64,000 bases of DNA from Anodontia alba (GCA_964016985.1 OZ024826.1:5633552-5697551), one strand, 5' to 3'. Counted from the stretch's first letter, positions 23,138 to 34,385 are shown. A program made the numbers and translations. The notes: generated from the letters alone by a model not told the origin.

Positions 23138-23300
23138 TGGGACTCGTTGGGCCGCCTCAGTGAGGCGTTTCCAATGAGTACCGAGGGTTTATGTGTGGAC
23201 AATTTAAGAAAACAGTAACCCATACCTCTGCAAACCCCACTTTTTACTATATAAAGTGGGGTTTGCCGGGGTTTCAATCAGATGGACTTTTTATGTAATG
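23138..23300 (+). repeat. B-like double hairpin within the LINE 3' UTR
   Basis: First hairpin 23142-23186: gactcgttgggc, apex gcctca-gt-gaggcg, ccaatgagtacc. Second at 23229-23270: gcaaaccccactttttacta / tataaagtggggtttgcc. Both have counterparts in the B MITE in the same order, but the flanking TIRs do not match well. Confidence 0.6.
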
Positions 23301-23739
23301 GCATTAAGTTATTCTCACGGCGCGGCGTATTTTTTACATGTTTTCATGTTTGGATGTAAAATTCCTTTCATCCTTAGTATATTTTTACCTATATGACCTC
23401 TAGGCATCTTGCATGCCTTATATTTTTTTTATCTAAGATATATCATTTCTTGTAAGGGTACAAAACACCTTCTCCATATGGTAATATGTATGACATAACT
23501 TTGTTTGCTTTAAAAAGTAGAAAGGCTTTATTGTCACAAATAGTCCAGATATAAATCTACATTGTTATGTATATAGGAATATTCACACTGCCATATGCCA
23601 TCACGTATTGTAGATGTTTATATCCGTGCGGGCTTTATAGCCTTATGGAATTTTGAATAAAATTTCTGTTCTGTTCTGTTCTGTTAAAATTTCCAGTACA
23701 TAATTTATTAAAGTCAAATTAAACTTTTCGCAGAATCAA

Positions 23740-24270
23740 CCATATACCGTTTTTATCAATGGACCCATAGCTGGTGTTAATTCGACTGACTGTACCCAAA
23801 TGTACTGCGGATGGATTTCTAATTGTGTCGAGATCGATCAATCGTCACTACTGATTAACTGGCGCTTGAAATGAGACGTACCCATTCCTATCGCTCACTA
23901 GGTATGATTGTGGTTGATCTCTACTTACACCTACCACTGTTTCATAGATATAGCCGAACACTTGACCACCTCAACCGTTGACTGATGGGTGATTGTACTC
24001 GAAGTTTGTGTAACTCTATTTCTGATTAATGGGTGATTGTGGTCGAAAGCTACGTACCTCTACGTCTGATTCACTGGTGATTATGTCGAGATTTACTCAC
24101 CCATCCCAAGTCGTACTGATGATTGTTTTGGGACTTTGTGAAGATCAACTCTCTCCTACTAATTATTGACGAGTGATTGCAATAGAAACCTACCTATCCT
24201 TGCGGCTAATTGATATTAAATTATAGTTGACGACTACGTTAATATCGACCTTTGATCTCAAATGAATGTA
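23740..24270. repeat. Degenerate minisatellite, period about 45-50 bp
   Basis: The phrase tgattaatgggtgattgtgg or a variant recurs at about 23982, 24022, 24066, 24117 and 24158, with gtcgaaacctacctacct-like text between. Units are highly diverged. Confidence 0.45.
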
Positions 24271-25185
24271 CATAATTAAAACGGCTAGTGCTTCTAACAT
24301 CTAACTACTATATAATCAATTTAAAGACCTGTACTTCAGATGCATTTCTTTTTATGAATTACAAAGTGGCATCTGACAGGCAAACGTGGTCCAACCAAAA
24401 CGTCCGGTGTCTGATATTAAATGAGTTTGGTATGATATATAGAAAATGATTGTAAACCTGCAATGAATTCAGATAAGATAACTTAACTAGCTTGGAAATG
24501 AAGAAATTATCACATTTTCTTACGATCCTACTACACGTTTAAACAAAGCAGAAAGTTACATATTCCGAAGTCAAACATAAATACCCCCCGATTCATACGT
24601 GCAGGTCCCGAACAAAGCAAGTGCATATGTCCACCATCTTTTGAGCTATACTACAGCTCCAAGCCTTTCATTTGTTTGACAGATATAACTGTATAGATGG
24701 AGACAAACTGCGCCTCATTTTTTGCGAATTTATTTTGATACGAGAGAGACTTCATGTTTTCGCTCTCTGACGAAAACCAAGCTAGTATTATTTAAGCTTT
24801 CATTTCTATATCTGGATACCTAGATCTCTGAATAGTTATACGATTTCTTTTTAACCAAAGGTCGATCATATATATATCTCACTCTTTATCATATATATCT
24901 CACTAAGCTTCAGTTAAATAATGTTAATACTTCTGATACCGGAACATCGGTTTTTTTTTCCATTTGAATTTATGAGTACCATCTGGTATAAAAAATTACA
25001 AAAGAAAAAACGTGATGATTATTATTTTGACATTGTTAATTTCCTTCTTTTAGATAGTCTAAAACATCGATAACGTATGCCCTATCTCGTATTCGATTTC
25101 TATGGGAATCGTCTGAAGTGAATATTTTTAACAGTCGACTAACATCGAAATTTTTAATTGCCTTACACAAATTGTTTAGAATAAC
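24271..25185. other. No recognised gene
   Basis: AT-rich with short frames; a small tandem tatatatctcactctttatc/atatatatctcactaag at 24868-24907. Confidence 0.35.
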
Positions 25186-26457
25186 AGTTTCAAAAAAGGT
25201 AAGAGAAAAGTCCAGGGAGTGCCACAATCACAAACCGCAGCCCTTTCCAGACCCCAAGAGGAAGAGGAAACCGACAAATCCAAACAAGCACAAATCGAAC
25301 AAACATACGAAAAGCACTAAGATTAGCTCTCTCTTCCCCAAGCGAGGTAATCGCAATACTAAAAGGACTGAAAAACACAAGAATAAAATGACACACGGAA
25401 AGACATACAACAAATCGCCTCGTAGAATAAACCACAAAGCAACAAAGAGTAAGTTCCACCGCCCCAAAACGGCCAGCAGAGCAAACTTCCGGGGGCCCAA
25501 AGCACCCTTACAGCTAGCTAACTTCACCCTGGGTCCCGGTGCTACTCTTAATACAGAAACACATAAAAAATCGGTTCGCATATAGGCTCCCAACTCAGTC
25601 AATGCATCAAAGCGAAAACATAAAAATCAAATTAATCACTATAATAAACAAAGACGAGTACTCATGGCTAATTCTACTGTATGCCAGAGTAAATGAAAAC
25701 CAATAGTTGAACCACGGCGGGCCAAGCCAAAGACATATCGTCAAGCCCCAACCCACTGGTTAAAGTTTTACGAAGAGGCCTTTATTGAGTCTGAGGCCCG
25801 AACCGCCGTCGTGCAATTAAAGAGTGAAGCATAGCCATCAACAATGATTGGGTTGACAACTAGGCATGCAGTCTGCCGCATAATATCCAGGCTATAGCGA
25901 ATTCCTTTATAACGGTTTTCTGAATTGCTCCGAAAAGTTAGATATACCTACACTTTTTCTAAATCTGTACACTAAGTCACCGTAGAATTCTGGTTCCGAT
26001 ATACCTTGTTGCAGAAGTGTTTTCAGACTGACGCTATATTTTTCTAACAAGGCACTGTGTCTGCGATAAAATTTCGAAAACGCCTTACGAAGTTTAAAAT
26101 AACGATAGCCCTCCTAAGAAGTTTGGCAGTAAGGGCTTTATTACGGTAGTTAAAGTCATTAAGATTTGAAGAAGCTCTGGCGAATCTAATAAGTTGAAAT
26201 ATGTATACCCCATATGAGGTACGCCGGGTGACATCGCCATCCAAAAAAGGGAAATTGACTATATCAAAATCAAAATCGACCCGTTTATCATAAATTTTGG
26301 TGGAAACTGTACCATTAGATATAGATAGATTTAAATCCAAAAAAGGTGCCTCGGTATCGGAAGAATTTGCTCTATTTAATTGGAGTTCTGTAGGGTATAT
26401 CAAAATCTCCCTAGATCTCGCCAAAGTTTTATCGCCGAACCTGAATTGATATTTCAA
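25186..26457 (-). pseudogene. Penelope-like element: RT 3' part joined to an A-type tail
   Basis: Key locus for linking tails to PLEs. Minus strand 26457-26044 encodes RSREILIYPTELQLNRANSS, SDTEAPFLDLNLSI, KIYDKRVDFDFDIVNFPFLD, TRRTSYGVYIFQLIRFAR and a KALTAKLL block, all downstream of the RT catalytic centre. 26040-25860 continues in another frame with LLQQGISEPEFYGDLVYRFR and a broken MRQ block. Below that, 25850-25190 is unbroken A-type tail ending aaaaaaggtaagagaaaagt. The catalytic YxDD, finger motifs and any endonuclease are absent. The copy is 5'-truncated at 26457, where a plus-sense PLE fragment begins. Confidence 0.8.
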
Positions 26458-26459
26458 AA

Positions 26460-26655
26460 TAGAATTAGTTTATAAAACACTTCTGCATAGAAGAATATCT
26501 GAAACAGGGTTTTTTGTTGAACTAGTTAATAAATTCGGGAAAATTGTTTGGCACAAACTGTTTCGAAGAATTAAAAACAAATCATTAAGCTTTTATAAAA
26601 GTATAGTTTATTACTTTGATATTATGCGACAATGCTTATTTTTAACGCAATAATG
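26460..26655 (+). pseudogene. PLE C-terminal fragment in opposite orientation
   Basis: Plus strand translates to YKTLLHRRISETGFFVELVN, KFGKIV and, in a second frame, YDIMRQ, matching the C-terminal region LLxxGxSEPEFYGDLVxKF...INVMRQ. It abuts the minus-strand PLE, giving a head-to-head junction of two PLE pieces. Confidence 0.65.
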
Positions 26656-26689
26656 CTAGTAAGTAAGAGAACTGAGGAACTGATATAAT

Positions 26690-26965
26690 CAGAGCCACAT
26701 CAAGTTCTCAACATCAAAAGGAAAGAAAGACAAATACAATTAGCTGCCACAAATGAAAAGAAAGTAAGCAGAATTGGCAGCCCTTTCAGAAAATAGATGG
26801 CAACTCTGTTACTAAAACACAACTGAATATGTCTTTAATTTGCATAATTGTTAAAAGAACAACAAACACCAAAGAGACAATTTAACAAAAAATATCACAA
26901 TGAAAGTACCGCCTTTGAACGACGAGAAATAAATTACTGGAGGGGGGCTTAAGTTAGCTTTACGG
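26690..26965 (-). mobile_element. PLE 3' tail copy
   Basis: cacatcaagttctcaacatc, ggcagccctttcagaaaata, ggcaactctgttacta, tttaacaaaaaatatc and accgcctttgaacgacgag follow the order of the tails at 17150-17350 and 58590-58790. Confidence 0.6.
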
Positions 26966-27169
26966 AATCCCACCAACCATTGCCCTCAGCTTTTATTGTA
27001 GTAAAACAACGTATATTTGTTTGGCTCATCTGCAGGTCTTCAGCTCAGCACTGCTTTCAGTTTTATTTACGCGCCAATAGCTCAAGTCGCAGCCTCTGTG
27101 ACTTTGCAAACCTTTAATTTTAGTAGAGCGCTGATGTCGGATGTTTTTTTCCTTGTTCAGGACGTTTCT

Positions 27170-27560
27170 TTTTAACTAATCGTTTTCTTTAGTTTATGTG
27201 CTTTCCACGAGCACTCGTCCTTCTTTCATCCTAGTGATTTAATTTGATTAATGCGTTGTTGATTTTCTTTGTTTTGCGACATTTCGCTAATTATGTTCGG
27301 AAGCACCTATGCGAGCCAAACATTGTTTCAGTATTTCACAAAATTTGAATCTGTGACGTCAATATAATGATACTAAATAGAAATAAGGTTACCCAGGAAT
27401 GACTACAACCCGAAGCACAGTATTCCCGAAAGAAGAAGAGACGAGGAACAAACAGTGGCAAGAAACAGAGGCAGAATTTACAATAAACGTCGTACAAACG
27501 AAGAAATTCAAAAGAGGAACACACTAGAACGGTCAACAAAAACAACTAGGCGAAGACTGG
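27170..27560. mobile_element. Two further PLE tail pieces in opposite senses
   Basis: 27170-27320 is plus sense (cacgagcactcgtccttctt, gttcggaagcacctatgcga; compare 18955-19050). 27385-27560 is minus sense and begins at the shared terminal block (caggaatgactacaacccga, aagcacagtattcccgaaag) and reaches acactagaacggtcaac. Confidence 0.5.
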
Positions 27561-27604
27561 GGCTTAAAACAAGTTGATACGTTCGCCACCTCATCCCTAC
27601 CACC

Positions 27605-27930
27605 TGAAGTGGCCGGGCTGTAAAACGCAGTCAGTAGCGCGTCTGACTGCTGATCAAAATATCGCAAGTTCGAATCCCAGCTTGGTCACATAATGTTCAT
27701 GGAGACTGATCATTGAACTATTTCTACGGTCATATATTGCCTGTCATTTTGTGTTAGCAAATGGGAATTCATCACGGTGACAATTACCCCACCCACTTGA
27801 TCGTAAAACAGGACATCCTTACTCGGCATCTTACTTTAATGCACCTGAATTTTAGACTGATTCGTATCTATGTTATAAACATTGAACATATTCTGATCAG
27901 TGTTTTCGTTTGCACATTGCGCTCACAATT
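27605..27930 (+). mobile_element. tRNA-derived SINE
   Basis: The head at 27610-27690 is tRNA-like: ggccgggctgtaaaacgcag, tcagtagcgcgtctgactgc, and a B box gcaagttcgaatcccag, closing with ttggtcac, which nearly pairs with the opening gtggcc. The anticodon-arm sequence ctgactgctgatcaaaa resembles a Ser-GCT type loop but the stem is broken. A body of about 240 bp follows (ctgatcattgaactatttct, tgcacctgaattttagactg). The 3' end was not set. It is not a functional tRNA. Confidence 0.6.
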
Positions 27931-28315
27931 GTCAGTGCACTTATTATAGTGCTCGAGGGCAAACGCATTGTTGACAACTGAATGCACTACTTATCGTATA
28001 TTGTACAAGACCGTGTTTCATGCTTCGTAGGTGTTGCATTTCATGATTATTTTCATTTATATTTTTGTGTGAAGAGGCTGTGACTATGAAATATATGAAC
28101 TGCAATCTATCCTTCCAATCTTTTACGAGTTTGTTAATTAATACCGTTTACAATATATCTTATTTGTAGCATGATGCTGCATCAAAATTAAGGTGCGGAG
28201 TAGCGCGTGTAAAACTAGCTTAATCCCCTTCCCCTTTTGTTCTCTGCTTCGCTGATTCTTTGGTTACAATTCGTCAATTTCGTGCATAGTTTATTGTTTA
28301 ATTTGTCATTATATC
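27931..28315. other. No recognised gene
   Basis: AT-rich; may include the 3' end of the SINE. Confidence 0.3.
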
Positions 28316-28317
28316 TT

Positions 28318-28376
28318 CCTTAGCTCTTCTTCGTTTGTGTTTCGTGATTGTGGGATTTCCTGGATAACCTCATTTT
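28318..28376 (+). mobile_element. PLE 3'-terminal fragment (plus sense)
   Basis: gtgtttcgtgattgtgggat-ttcctggat is the shared terminal block of PLE tails in sense orientation (compare 46893-46922). Confidence 0.5.
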
Positions 28377-28519
28377 TAGTTTTGAGTCCTATGGTGGTGG
28401 TTGTTTTGTTTCGATGGAAGTGTATCCGCCACGTCAATGAAACTTTGAGACATGTTTGAGCTGTCTCCAAGTGATAGGGAGAGTAAGAAAAGGAAAGGCA
28501 GGATAAAAAGAATGATAAA

Positions 28520-28606
28520 AATGATGATGATAATAATAATAATGACAATAAAAATAATAATCATAATGGTAATATCAATAATAATAATAATAATAATAAT
28601 AATAAT

Positions 28607-28638
<32 letters not shown>

Positions 28639-28650
28639 TACTATTATTAT
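28520..28650. repeat. (AAT)n microsatellite with a terminal ATT inversion
   Basis: Long run of aat/ata units with small interruptions from about 28530, ending in actattattattattgttg at 28639-28658. The minus-strand I/F-rich frames are artefacts. Confidence 0.95.
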
Positions 28651-28659
28651 TATTGTTGT

Positions 28660-28978
28660 TCATTTAAAACATATCCTAATTGTCTGTGGGAAACGCAACA
28701 TGCCCTGGCCCCACATTATATGGCAAGTATGTAAACACATCAAACCGAGAGTTATTCGACATTTTTATGCCATCCACCAACCATCTCCGGATCTTCTCCA
28801 AACTTACATACCCTGGTGAGGTTTAGCGGCATTTTGCAGTAATGAAGACTTTTAGAAGGATACTAATATCCATAAACTCAAATTAAACACACCCTGATCC
28901 ACTAAAAAGGCTAATAAGACCAACATTAAATATATAGTAGTTAACTGGTGGATTCCTGTAATCGGAAATATGTTCAAT
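28660..28978. other. No recognised gene
   Basis: Nothing assignable. Confidence 0.35.
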
Positions 28979-28980
28979 AT

Positions 28981-29328
28981 AGTCTAACTACAATGGCTCG
29001 AACACCTTTATGACCATGGAAATGTGTTACAGGCATGGACAGTTCAAGGCACTGAGGATTAATCGTAGCGCCACGTAAGATAATTTAGGGATGTATTTTC
29101 AATCTTCAATAAATAAATAGTAGATTGTACTCATTAGAATCGTCCCAGTATGGTTATCCTAATGATTTCGCACATTATATATCATCATGATAAAACAAGA
29201 AAAATCTAAAATATCATAAAATATTTGTTTTCTTGGGCAACCGAAAAACAGTCCTAGGGCCTCAAAAACGAATTCGAATCAGCCATCGTAAATTGGTCAT
29301 CAGTTTTCGAGTCATCGAAGATTTACTG
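28981..29328. mobile_element. G-type pogo-like MITE, copy 2 (inverted relative to copy 1, diverged)
   Basis: Ends tctaactacaatggctcgaa and the complement of ttttcgagtcatcgaagatt. The middle retains tgtactcattagaatcg at 29128 and a damaged second arm. Body text matches copy 1 on the opposite strand (aaatatttgttttcttggg, accatggaaatgtgtt). Confidence 0.65.
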
Positions 29329-29715
29329 CATAAGTGTTTTGGGGTAAATGGATTTGGTGGCTTAGATCAAAACACACTTAGATTTATTTTGGAAGACCTT
29401 GTTTGATATCAGTCTTAAAAGTGTTAATAGAAAATTTTAGTAATGCTTTTCTTTTTAGTTAAGAATAAGTCCATTTAAGACATGTCTAGACTAGACGTCT
29501 AGACTACTCAGAGGTGAAGCGCAAATATTGTACCATTACACTATACTATTCACCAAACCCGCTCTATCAACATATACTGGTGACATACCACAGCCAGCAA
29601 CATAAATAGTGGAATAATGAAAATGGCTAATCTTCTGTTTCCTATTTACCAAAACTCTAACAAAGACCACTTTATCATATGTTGATAAACTCTGTCTAGT
29701 AGGAATCCTACATTA
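29329..29715. other. Unassigned, with one small palindrome
   Basis: 29481-29503 reads tgtctagactagacgtctag-acta, a short near-palindrome. Nothing else recognised. Confidence 0.35.
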
Positions 29716-29717
29716 AA

Positions 29718-29925
29718 AATGGTAAGAGAAAAGTCCAGGGAGTGCCACAATCACAAAGCGCAGCCCTTCCCAGACACCAAGAGGAAAAGGAAACAGACAA
29801 AACCAAACAAGCGCAAATCAAACAAACGAAAGAAAGGCACTAAGATTAGCTCTCTCTTCCCCAAGCGAGGTAATCGCAATACTAAAAGGACTGCAAAAAC
29901 AAAAGCATCTAGTCGGCTTCAAAGA
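29718..29925 (-). mobile_element. PLE A-type 3' tail, 5'-truncated
   Basis: From aaaatggtaagagaaaagtc to atactaaaaggactg. Same 3' terminus as other copies. The 70-codon plus-strand frame is the antisense shadow common to all A tails. Confidence 0.65.
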
Positions 29926-29984
29926 ACCTGAGGTCAACATGGTCTCATTTCGCATACGGTATCGTGTTTAATAGGCCATACAGG

Positions 29985-30830
29985 TCAACGCAAACAGCGT
30001 AGACCAAGAACTGGTATTTTGAATAATACCCTGAATACTGAATCATACGCTGAATAACACCCTGGCCATTTTTGAATACCCTGAATCCTGAACCAGACGC
30101 TGCAGGTCGTATTTTGAATAATACCCTGAATAATAAACCAGACGCTGCAGGTCGTATTTTGAATAATAAACTGAATCCTGAACCAGACGCTGCAGGACGT
30201 ATTTTTGAATAATTCCCTGAATAATGAACCAGACGCTGAATAATACCCTGACTATTGTTGAATAATACGCTGAATCCTGAACCAGACGCTGCAGGTCGTA
30301 TTTTGAATAATACCCTGAATACTGAACCATACGCTGAATAATACCCTGGCCGTTTTTGAATAATACCCTGAATAATGAACCAGACGCTGCAGGTCGTATT
30401 TTGAATAATACCCTGAATAATGAACCAGACGCTGAATAATACCCTGCATATTTTTTAATTATACGCTGAATCCTGAACCAGACGCTGCAGGTCGTATTTT
30501 GAATAATACCCTGAATACTGAACCATACGCTGAATAATACCCTGGCCACTTTTGAATAATACCCTGAATAATGAACCAGACGCTGCAGGTCGTATTTTGA
30601 ATAATACCCTGAATCCTGAATCAGACGCTGCAGGTCGTATTTTGAATAATACCCTAAATAATGAACCAGACGTTGCAGGTTGTATTTTGAATAATATCCT
30701 GAATACTGAACCATACGCTAAATCCTGAACCGTGAATAATGAACCATGAACCAGATGCTAACTTTACGCTCGTAGAATTGATGCCGCACTTCACGGCGTC
30801 TAATCAGAATCCACACTGTTAGCCGGTCAT
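29985..30830. mobile_element. D-type hairpin element apparently split by a minisatellite
   Basis: Left arm aacgcaaacagcgtagaccaa at 29989-30008 and right part ccgcacttcacggcgtctaa, tcagaatccacactgttagc at 30784-30822 are the two halves of a D hairpin. The 45-bp array occupies the space where the loop-proximal left arm should be. Confidence 0.45.
30012..30745. repeat. 45-bp minisatellite with higher-order variation
   Basis: The basic unit is gaataataccctgaataatg + aaccagacgctgcaggtcgt + atttt (45 bp). A variant unit replaces part with accctggccatttttgaat and lacks the gctgcagg block, and the variants alternate in blocks of about 180-190 bp. Because 45 is a multiple of 3, the minus strand stays open for 223 codons with a 15-residue repeat resembling YSGYYSKYDLQRLVH. 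I treat that as a by-product; no start context, signal or flanking coding supports a gene. Confidence 0.9.
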
Positions 30831-31790
30831 TCAGCAGTCTTTAGGCACATAAGCAGGTGGTAAAACATCATAGATGCTGGACAAGCGCTCTTATAAAATT
30901 AAATGGGGTTACCTAACCTCTTGGCTAGAGATAGGGGTATGATAAGGAAGTGGGGTTTTGAGGCTTCCCGCTGATAACATATGGTTTTTATTCTTTTCAT
31001 CGAGTTCTTGCTCTGCAACATGCTGTGGTGGTCAGCTGTCTGGTCATTAACTTGTAATGAGATACCTCTCCTTTCTGCCGCGACATCACAGAGATATTTT
31101 AGTCTTTCTTTTTTCACCTGTAAAGTCAATTTGAATGTTAAAGGTAGAAAGAGGGGAAAAAGTTAATAGACTTTCGTTTTTCAATCGTCGAAATTGGTCA
31201 AGAGATAAAGTTTTCCGCAGTTCATATAGGTAATAATAGATGCAGTATTGGTTTCCTTGCTGCAGGAGTTAATTAGTTGTGTTACATAAGATATGCAGAT
31301 ATGCATAATGATAAGATAAGAAAACATAGTTTACAGTTTTAAGAGGCTAATCCATCATGAACTGGAAAAATCCTGCAGGATGGCATTTATAAAACTAAGG
31401 GCTTTCCCTCTTTGTGTAATTTCTGTAGGCTATGTTCTCTGTGGCTATTCCTGGACATTTTCTATATTTAATCTGGGCTTACTGCACCAGAACAATTAGT
31501 ACAGCGCACATCATTCTGATTTTGTAGAATACTAGAATTTCAAGAACTGTGTGTACGTCAGTTGAACATCCAGTACCAGACTACGAAGGTATTTATTAGT
31601 ACTGACAGTTCATTTCCTTTAATTACAAAAGCTGGAACAGTTAACCTTATTTCGAGTGTGTTCATTCTTCTCGTTTGAATTCTTGATGATTGAAAAGATA
31701 AATGTACTGAGGAGAATGTGGCGCCAGCTTTCGTTTCGACTTAATATGGCTGTATTAGTAGACGTCACATATGTAATATGATTTGGGAAA
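30831..31790. other. No recognised gene
   Basis: Short frames on both strands around 30899-31166 overlap each other and have no domain. No repeat with a second copy found. Confidence 0.35.
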
Positions 31791-31796
31791 AACGTA

Positions 31797-32027
31797 AGAG
31801 CCGCAACATCAGGAACCGTATCTTCAGACGTGTTTCTAGCAAAGACTCAGATCAGTTTGCGCATTAGCACAGTTTGACCTTAGTCTTCACTCGGTTCTTT
31901 TTGGATAACCAAAGATGCAACGATTCTTTATGCGAAAACCGAAGACCCGGATGAGACTGCGTGAATACGCAGGTTGGTTTATGTCTTCGTTAGGCGCATA
32001 TGACAGAAAATACATTTTCTTACGTTC
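31797..32027. mobile_element. E-type two-hairpin MITE
   Basis: Ends gagccgcaacatcaggaacc and a right end reading acattttcttacgttccggc. Both inner hairpins are present: aaagactcagatcagtttgc ... cttagtcttc and gaagacccggatgagactgc ... ttatgtcttcgttaggcgca. Confidence 0.65.
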
Positions 32028-32040
32028 CGGCTTGTATCCA

Positions 32041-32247
32041 TTATTTTTCACATTTCTGCTCAAAACATAGATTGTGGGTGCTCGTTAGAACCGCCTCACC
32101 GAGGCGGTTCTAACGAGTACCCACAATTTATGTTTTGAGCAGAAACAAGAAGAATAATGTATACCCCTGTAAACCCCAGTTTTAGTATATATAAGTGGGG
32201 TTTAAGGGGGTCAAAATTATATAGGTATGTTTTCCTGATGCTTTTAC
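32041..32247 (-). mobile_element. B-type hairpin MITE, copy 3 (one end missing)
   Basis: Large hairpin 32058-32141 with apex ccgcctcaccgaggcgg and near-perfect arms, the small hairpin, and the end ataggtatgttttcctgatg. The cattacgaaaac end is missing; an E element abuts instead. Confidence 0.75.
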
Positions 32248-32775
32248 CGATACATAACTTCAAACGCTGAAATGGGGAATGAGAAATATTTGATGTCTAT
32301 TAGTTTAGAGGTTTAATTTTATATTGTTCGTTCTGTTGCACCCACAGGAAGAAAAAATCTAATGCTATCACGTGTCAGGTCTGTATCCACAGTACTTGGA
32401 AAACCACGTTGTACTAAGTTAACTGTGGACATGTTTTCATAATAAGCCTGTTAAGTACGTTACCGTACGAAATCTGATAAAATATGGTAAAAGCCAGGGC
32501 AAAGTTATCAAAGTGTTCCTAAAACAATTAATAATTTGCAACTGTCATTACATTTTATAGATAAAATGCCTTTATTTGTTGTTACTTTCGTTATTTTTGT
32601 CAATAACTGCTGAAACTCTTTTGGTGTACAAAATAAATTGCATTATCATATGAATGCTTCAACGGAAACTGGGACTTTAGGTTATATCTATCTAACAATA
32701 TACATTCAACATCTTCTTATTTTAATTGCTCATCAAGTCAAACGATATAAAACATGGTGACAATTTGTTACACTA
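32248..32775. other. No recognised gene
   Basis: AT-rich; nothing assignable. Confidence 0.35.
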
Positions 32776-32777
32776 TA

Positions 32778-33108
32778 CAGTTGACTCTCGTTATCTCGAA
32801 CTCGCTTATCTCGAATAACCGCTTATCTCGAAGTGAAAATATGGTTCCTGCCTAAACATCAAAATCTAACAACAGGTAAAAAATATTGTGGAAAAGAGGA
32901 GAAATTGCTCCTAAGGAGCAATTTCTCCCCTTTTCCACAATATTTTCAATATATCTCTAACTTCAAGAGTCCAATTACATATATATTTGTTAAATGTGGT
33001 TGTTCGAATTATTTTGTCCTCAATTCTGCAAATCTGCTATGTCGAGGTACGGATATCTCGAAGTATTTTAGAGAGTCCCTTAGAATTCGAGATAACGAGA
33101 GTCGACTG
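32778..33108. mobile_element. F-type pogo-like MITE, copy 1
   Basis: TA at 32776-32777 and 33109-33110. Inverted ends cagttgactctcgttatctc and the complement of gagataacgagagtcgactg (one mismatch). Centre 32881-32946 is a palindrome with arms attgtggaaaagaggagaaa and apex attgctccta-aggagcaat. CAGT/TA ends point to the pogo/Tigger group. The 117-codon frame across it is not a gene. Confidence 0.8.
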
Positions 33109-33284
33109 TATATTAATAACTGCTACTTCGGAACTTACAATAAAAATAGGCCCTTTATGCTTGTTGATATGTTTTACATCGCATGAACCTTTGGAGAGTA
33201 ACATAATCTGGGAAAATGCATATGGCAAATTGTAACATATGCAACATAGTTAGAATATATATCAAGTATATAAAATATAAGTAA

Positions 33285-33425
33285 AGATGCCCAGGAAATG
33301 CCACAAACAAGAAGCACAGCCTTCCAGAGGCACCAAATTAAGGAGATATGAGCAACAAATAATGACAAAGTACACGTCACATATGAAAGTAGAGCTGCAA
33401 CAGTAAAGTATTGAAAATTGGAGCT
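33285..33425 (-). mobile_element. PLE 3'-terminal tail fragment, C subtype
   Basis: cccaggaaatgccacaaaca, agaagcacagccttccagag, gcaccaaattaagg follow the terminal block; homology fades by about 33425. Confidence 0.5.
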
Positions 33426-34320
33426 AACGTACTTTACAGTCCTATTACAGAAAACTGGCCACTGATTATTAGTACAACATGGGTTTCCGAGTCCCCAGGA
33501 TGTATTCCTTACTCATGACAGCAACGGATTTTTTTCTTCCTATGGGGTGCAACGAACTCGCAAAATAAGCCACATATCTCAGTTTGGCTCCTAAACTATA
33601 TTCATACACAAGCAATAAACGTGTACAAAAGGTAGAGCTTCGGCAAATTTAGTTTGAGTCAACTTGTTTGGTTTGTTGTTTCAAACTAAAAGAACGCTGT
33701 TCAGTGTTAAAAGAACGCTGTTCAGTGTAGATATATTAGGCAGATAAGGTTTTATCGGTATAATAACCTAAATGGCTAATTTAAACCATGTTGTAATCTG
33801 GATGTCGACTTAAATAAAGCTTCTTATACTCTTATGCTAGGTGGCGAACAGCGATCTAATGACGTCGTTATAAATAATCGCTGTTCCGAAATCATTATCT
33901 GTAATTTTTCTTTGTCATGTGCATTAATATTCTTCCAGAATGGCATTTAAATTGGCCACTCATTAGTATAGTATTGCAAAAAAAAAAATTGTAGGCGTAC
34001 ATATAGTCTTGTTCACATTCAAACGTTGTTATTATTCCTGTGAGCTGAAACGTCAGTTATAATTTAATATTTTTAGTCATTGGTTAAAGTTTGTGATAAC
34101 TGTCTAGGAACTATTACATCTATCTATATCTGTCAAAGGACTCTGCAAAATTATTTAAGTAAACATTTAGGAAAGGCCGTACAAAGGGAAAACAGGCCTC
34201 TTGTGCCACCAGATACGATCGTTTGGCATACAAGGACATCACAAAACAGCACTTTACGATTTCAGAACAGCAAACAAAGGGGAAATCTACCTTGGAATGT
34301 TAAAAATTTAAACTGTTGGG
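33426..34320. other. No recognised gene; one small hairpin and one 22-bp tandem
   Basis: 33686-33729 repeats aaaagaacgctgttcagtgt twice. 33845-33893 contains ggcgaacagcgat and atcgctgttcc, a small hairpin of E style. The 101-codon frame at 34080 runs into the (TG)n and shows no domain. Confidence 0.4.
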
Positions 34321-34322
34321 GT

Positions 34323-34329
34323 TGTGTGT

Positions 34330-34382
<53 letters not shown>
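34323..34382. repeat. (TG)n microsatellite
   Basis: 60 bp with a single tgtc interruption, followed by a G-rich stretch to 34417. Confidence 0.97.

Positions 34383-34385
<3 letters not shown>

Larger units (their letters stand above)
21600..23693 (+). mobile_element. 5'-truncated non-LTR retrotransposon (LINE)
   Basis: Begins abruptly in the RT thumb region, contains a 3' coding end at 21607-22620, a 3' UTR of about 1.07 kb, and ends in tttctgttctgttctgttct, a short (TTCTG)n tail of the kind seen at the 3' end of CR1/L2-like LINEs. Abrupt 5' loss plus a simple-repeat 3' tail fits target-primed reverse transcription. The clade is uncertain. The 3' UTR carries a B-like palindrome (23138-23300). 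Confidence 0.75.

Noticed and set aside
27610..27692. Functional tRNA gene (Ser-GCT-like)
   Set aside because: Anticodon stem is mispaired, the acceptor stem is short, and a SINE-like body follows. Better read as a tRNA-derived SINE head.
30043..30714. 223-codon minus-strand frame with a 15-residue repeat (YSGYYSKYDLQRL)
   Set aside because: It is the translation of a 45-bp minisatellite. The frame stays open because 45 is divisible by three, other frames are also partly open, and there is no gene context.
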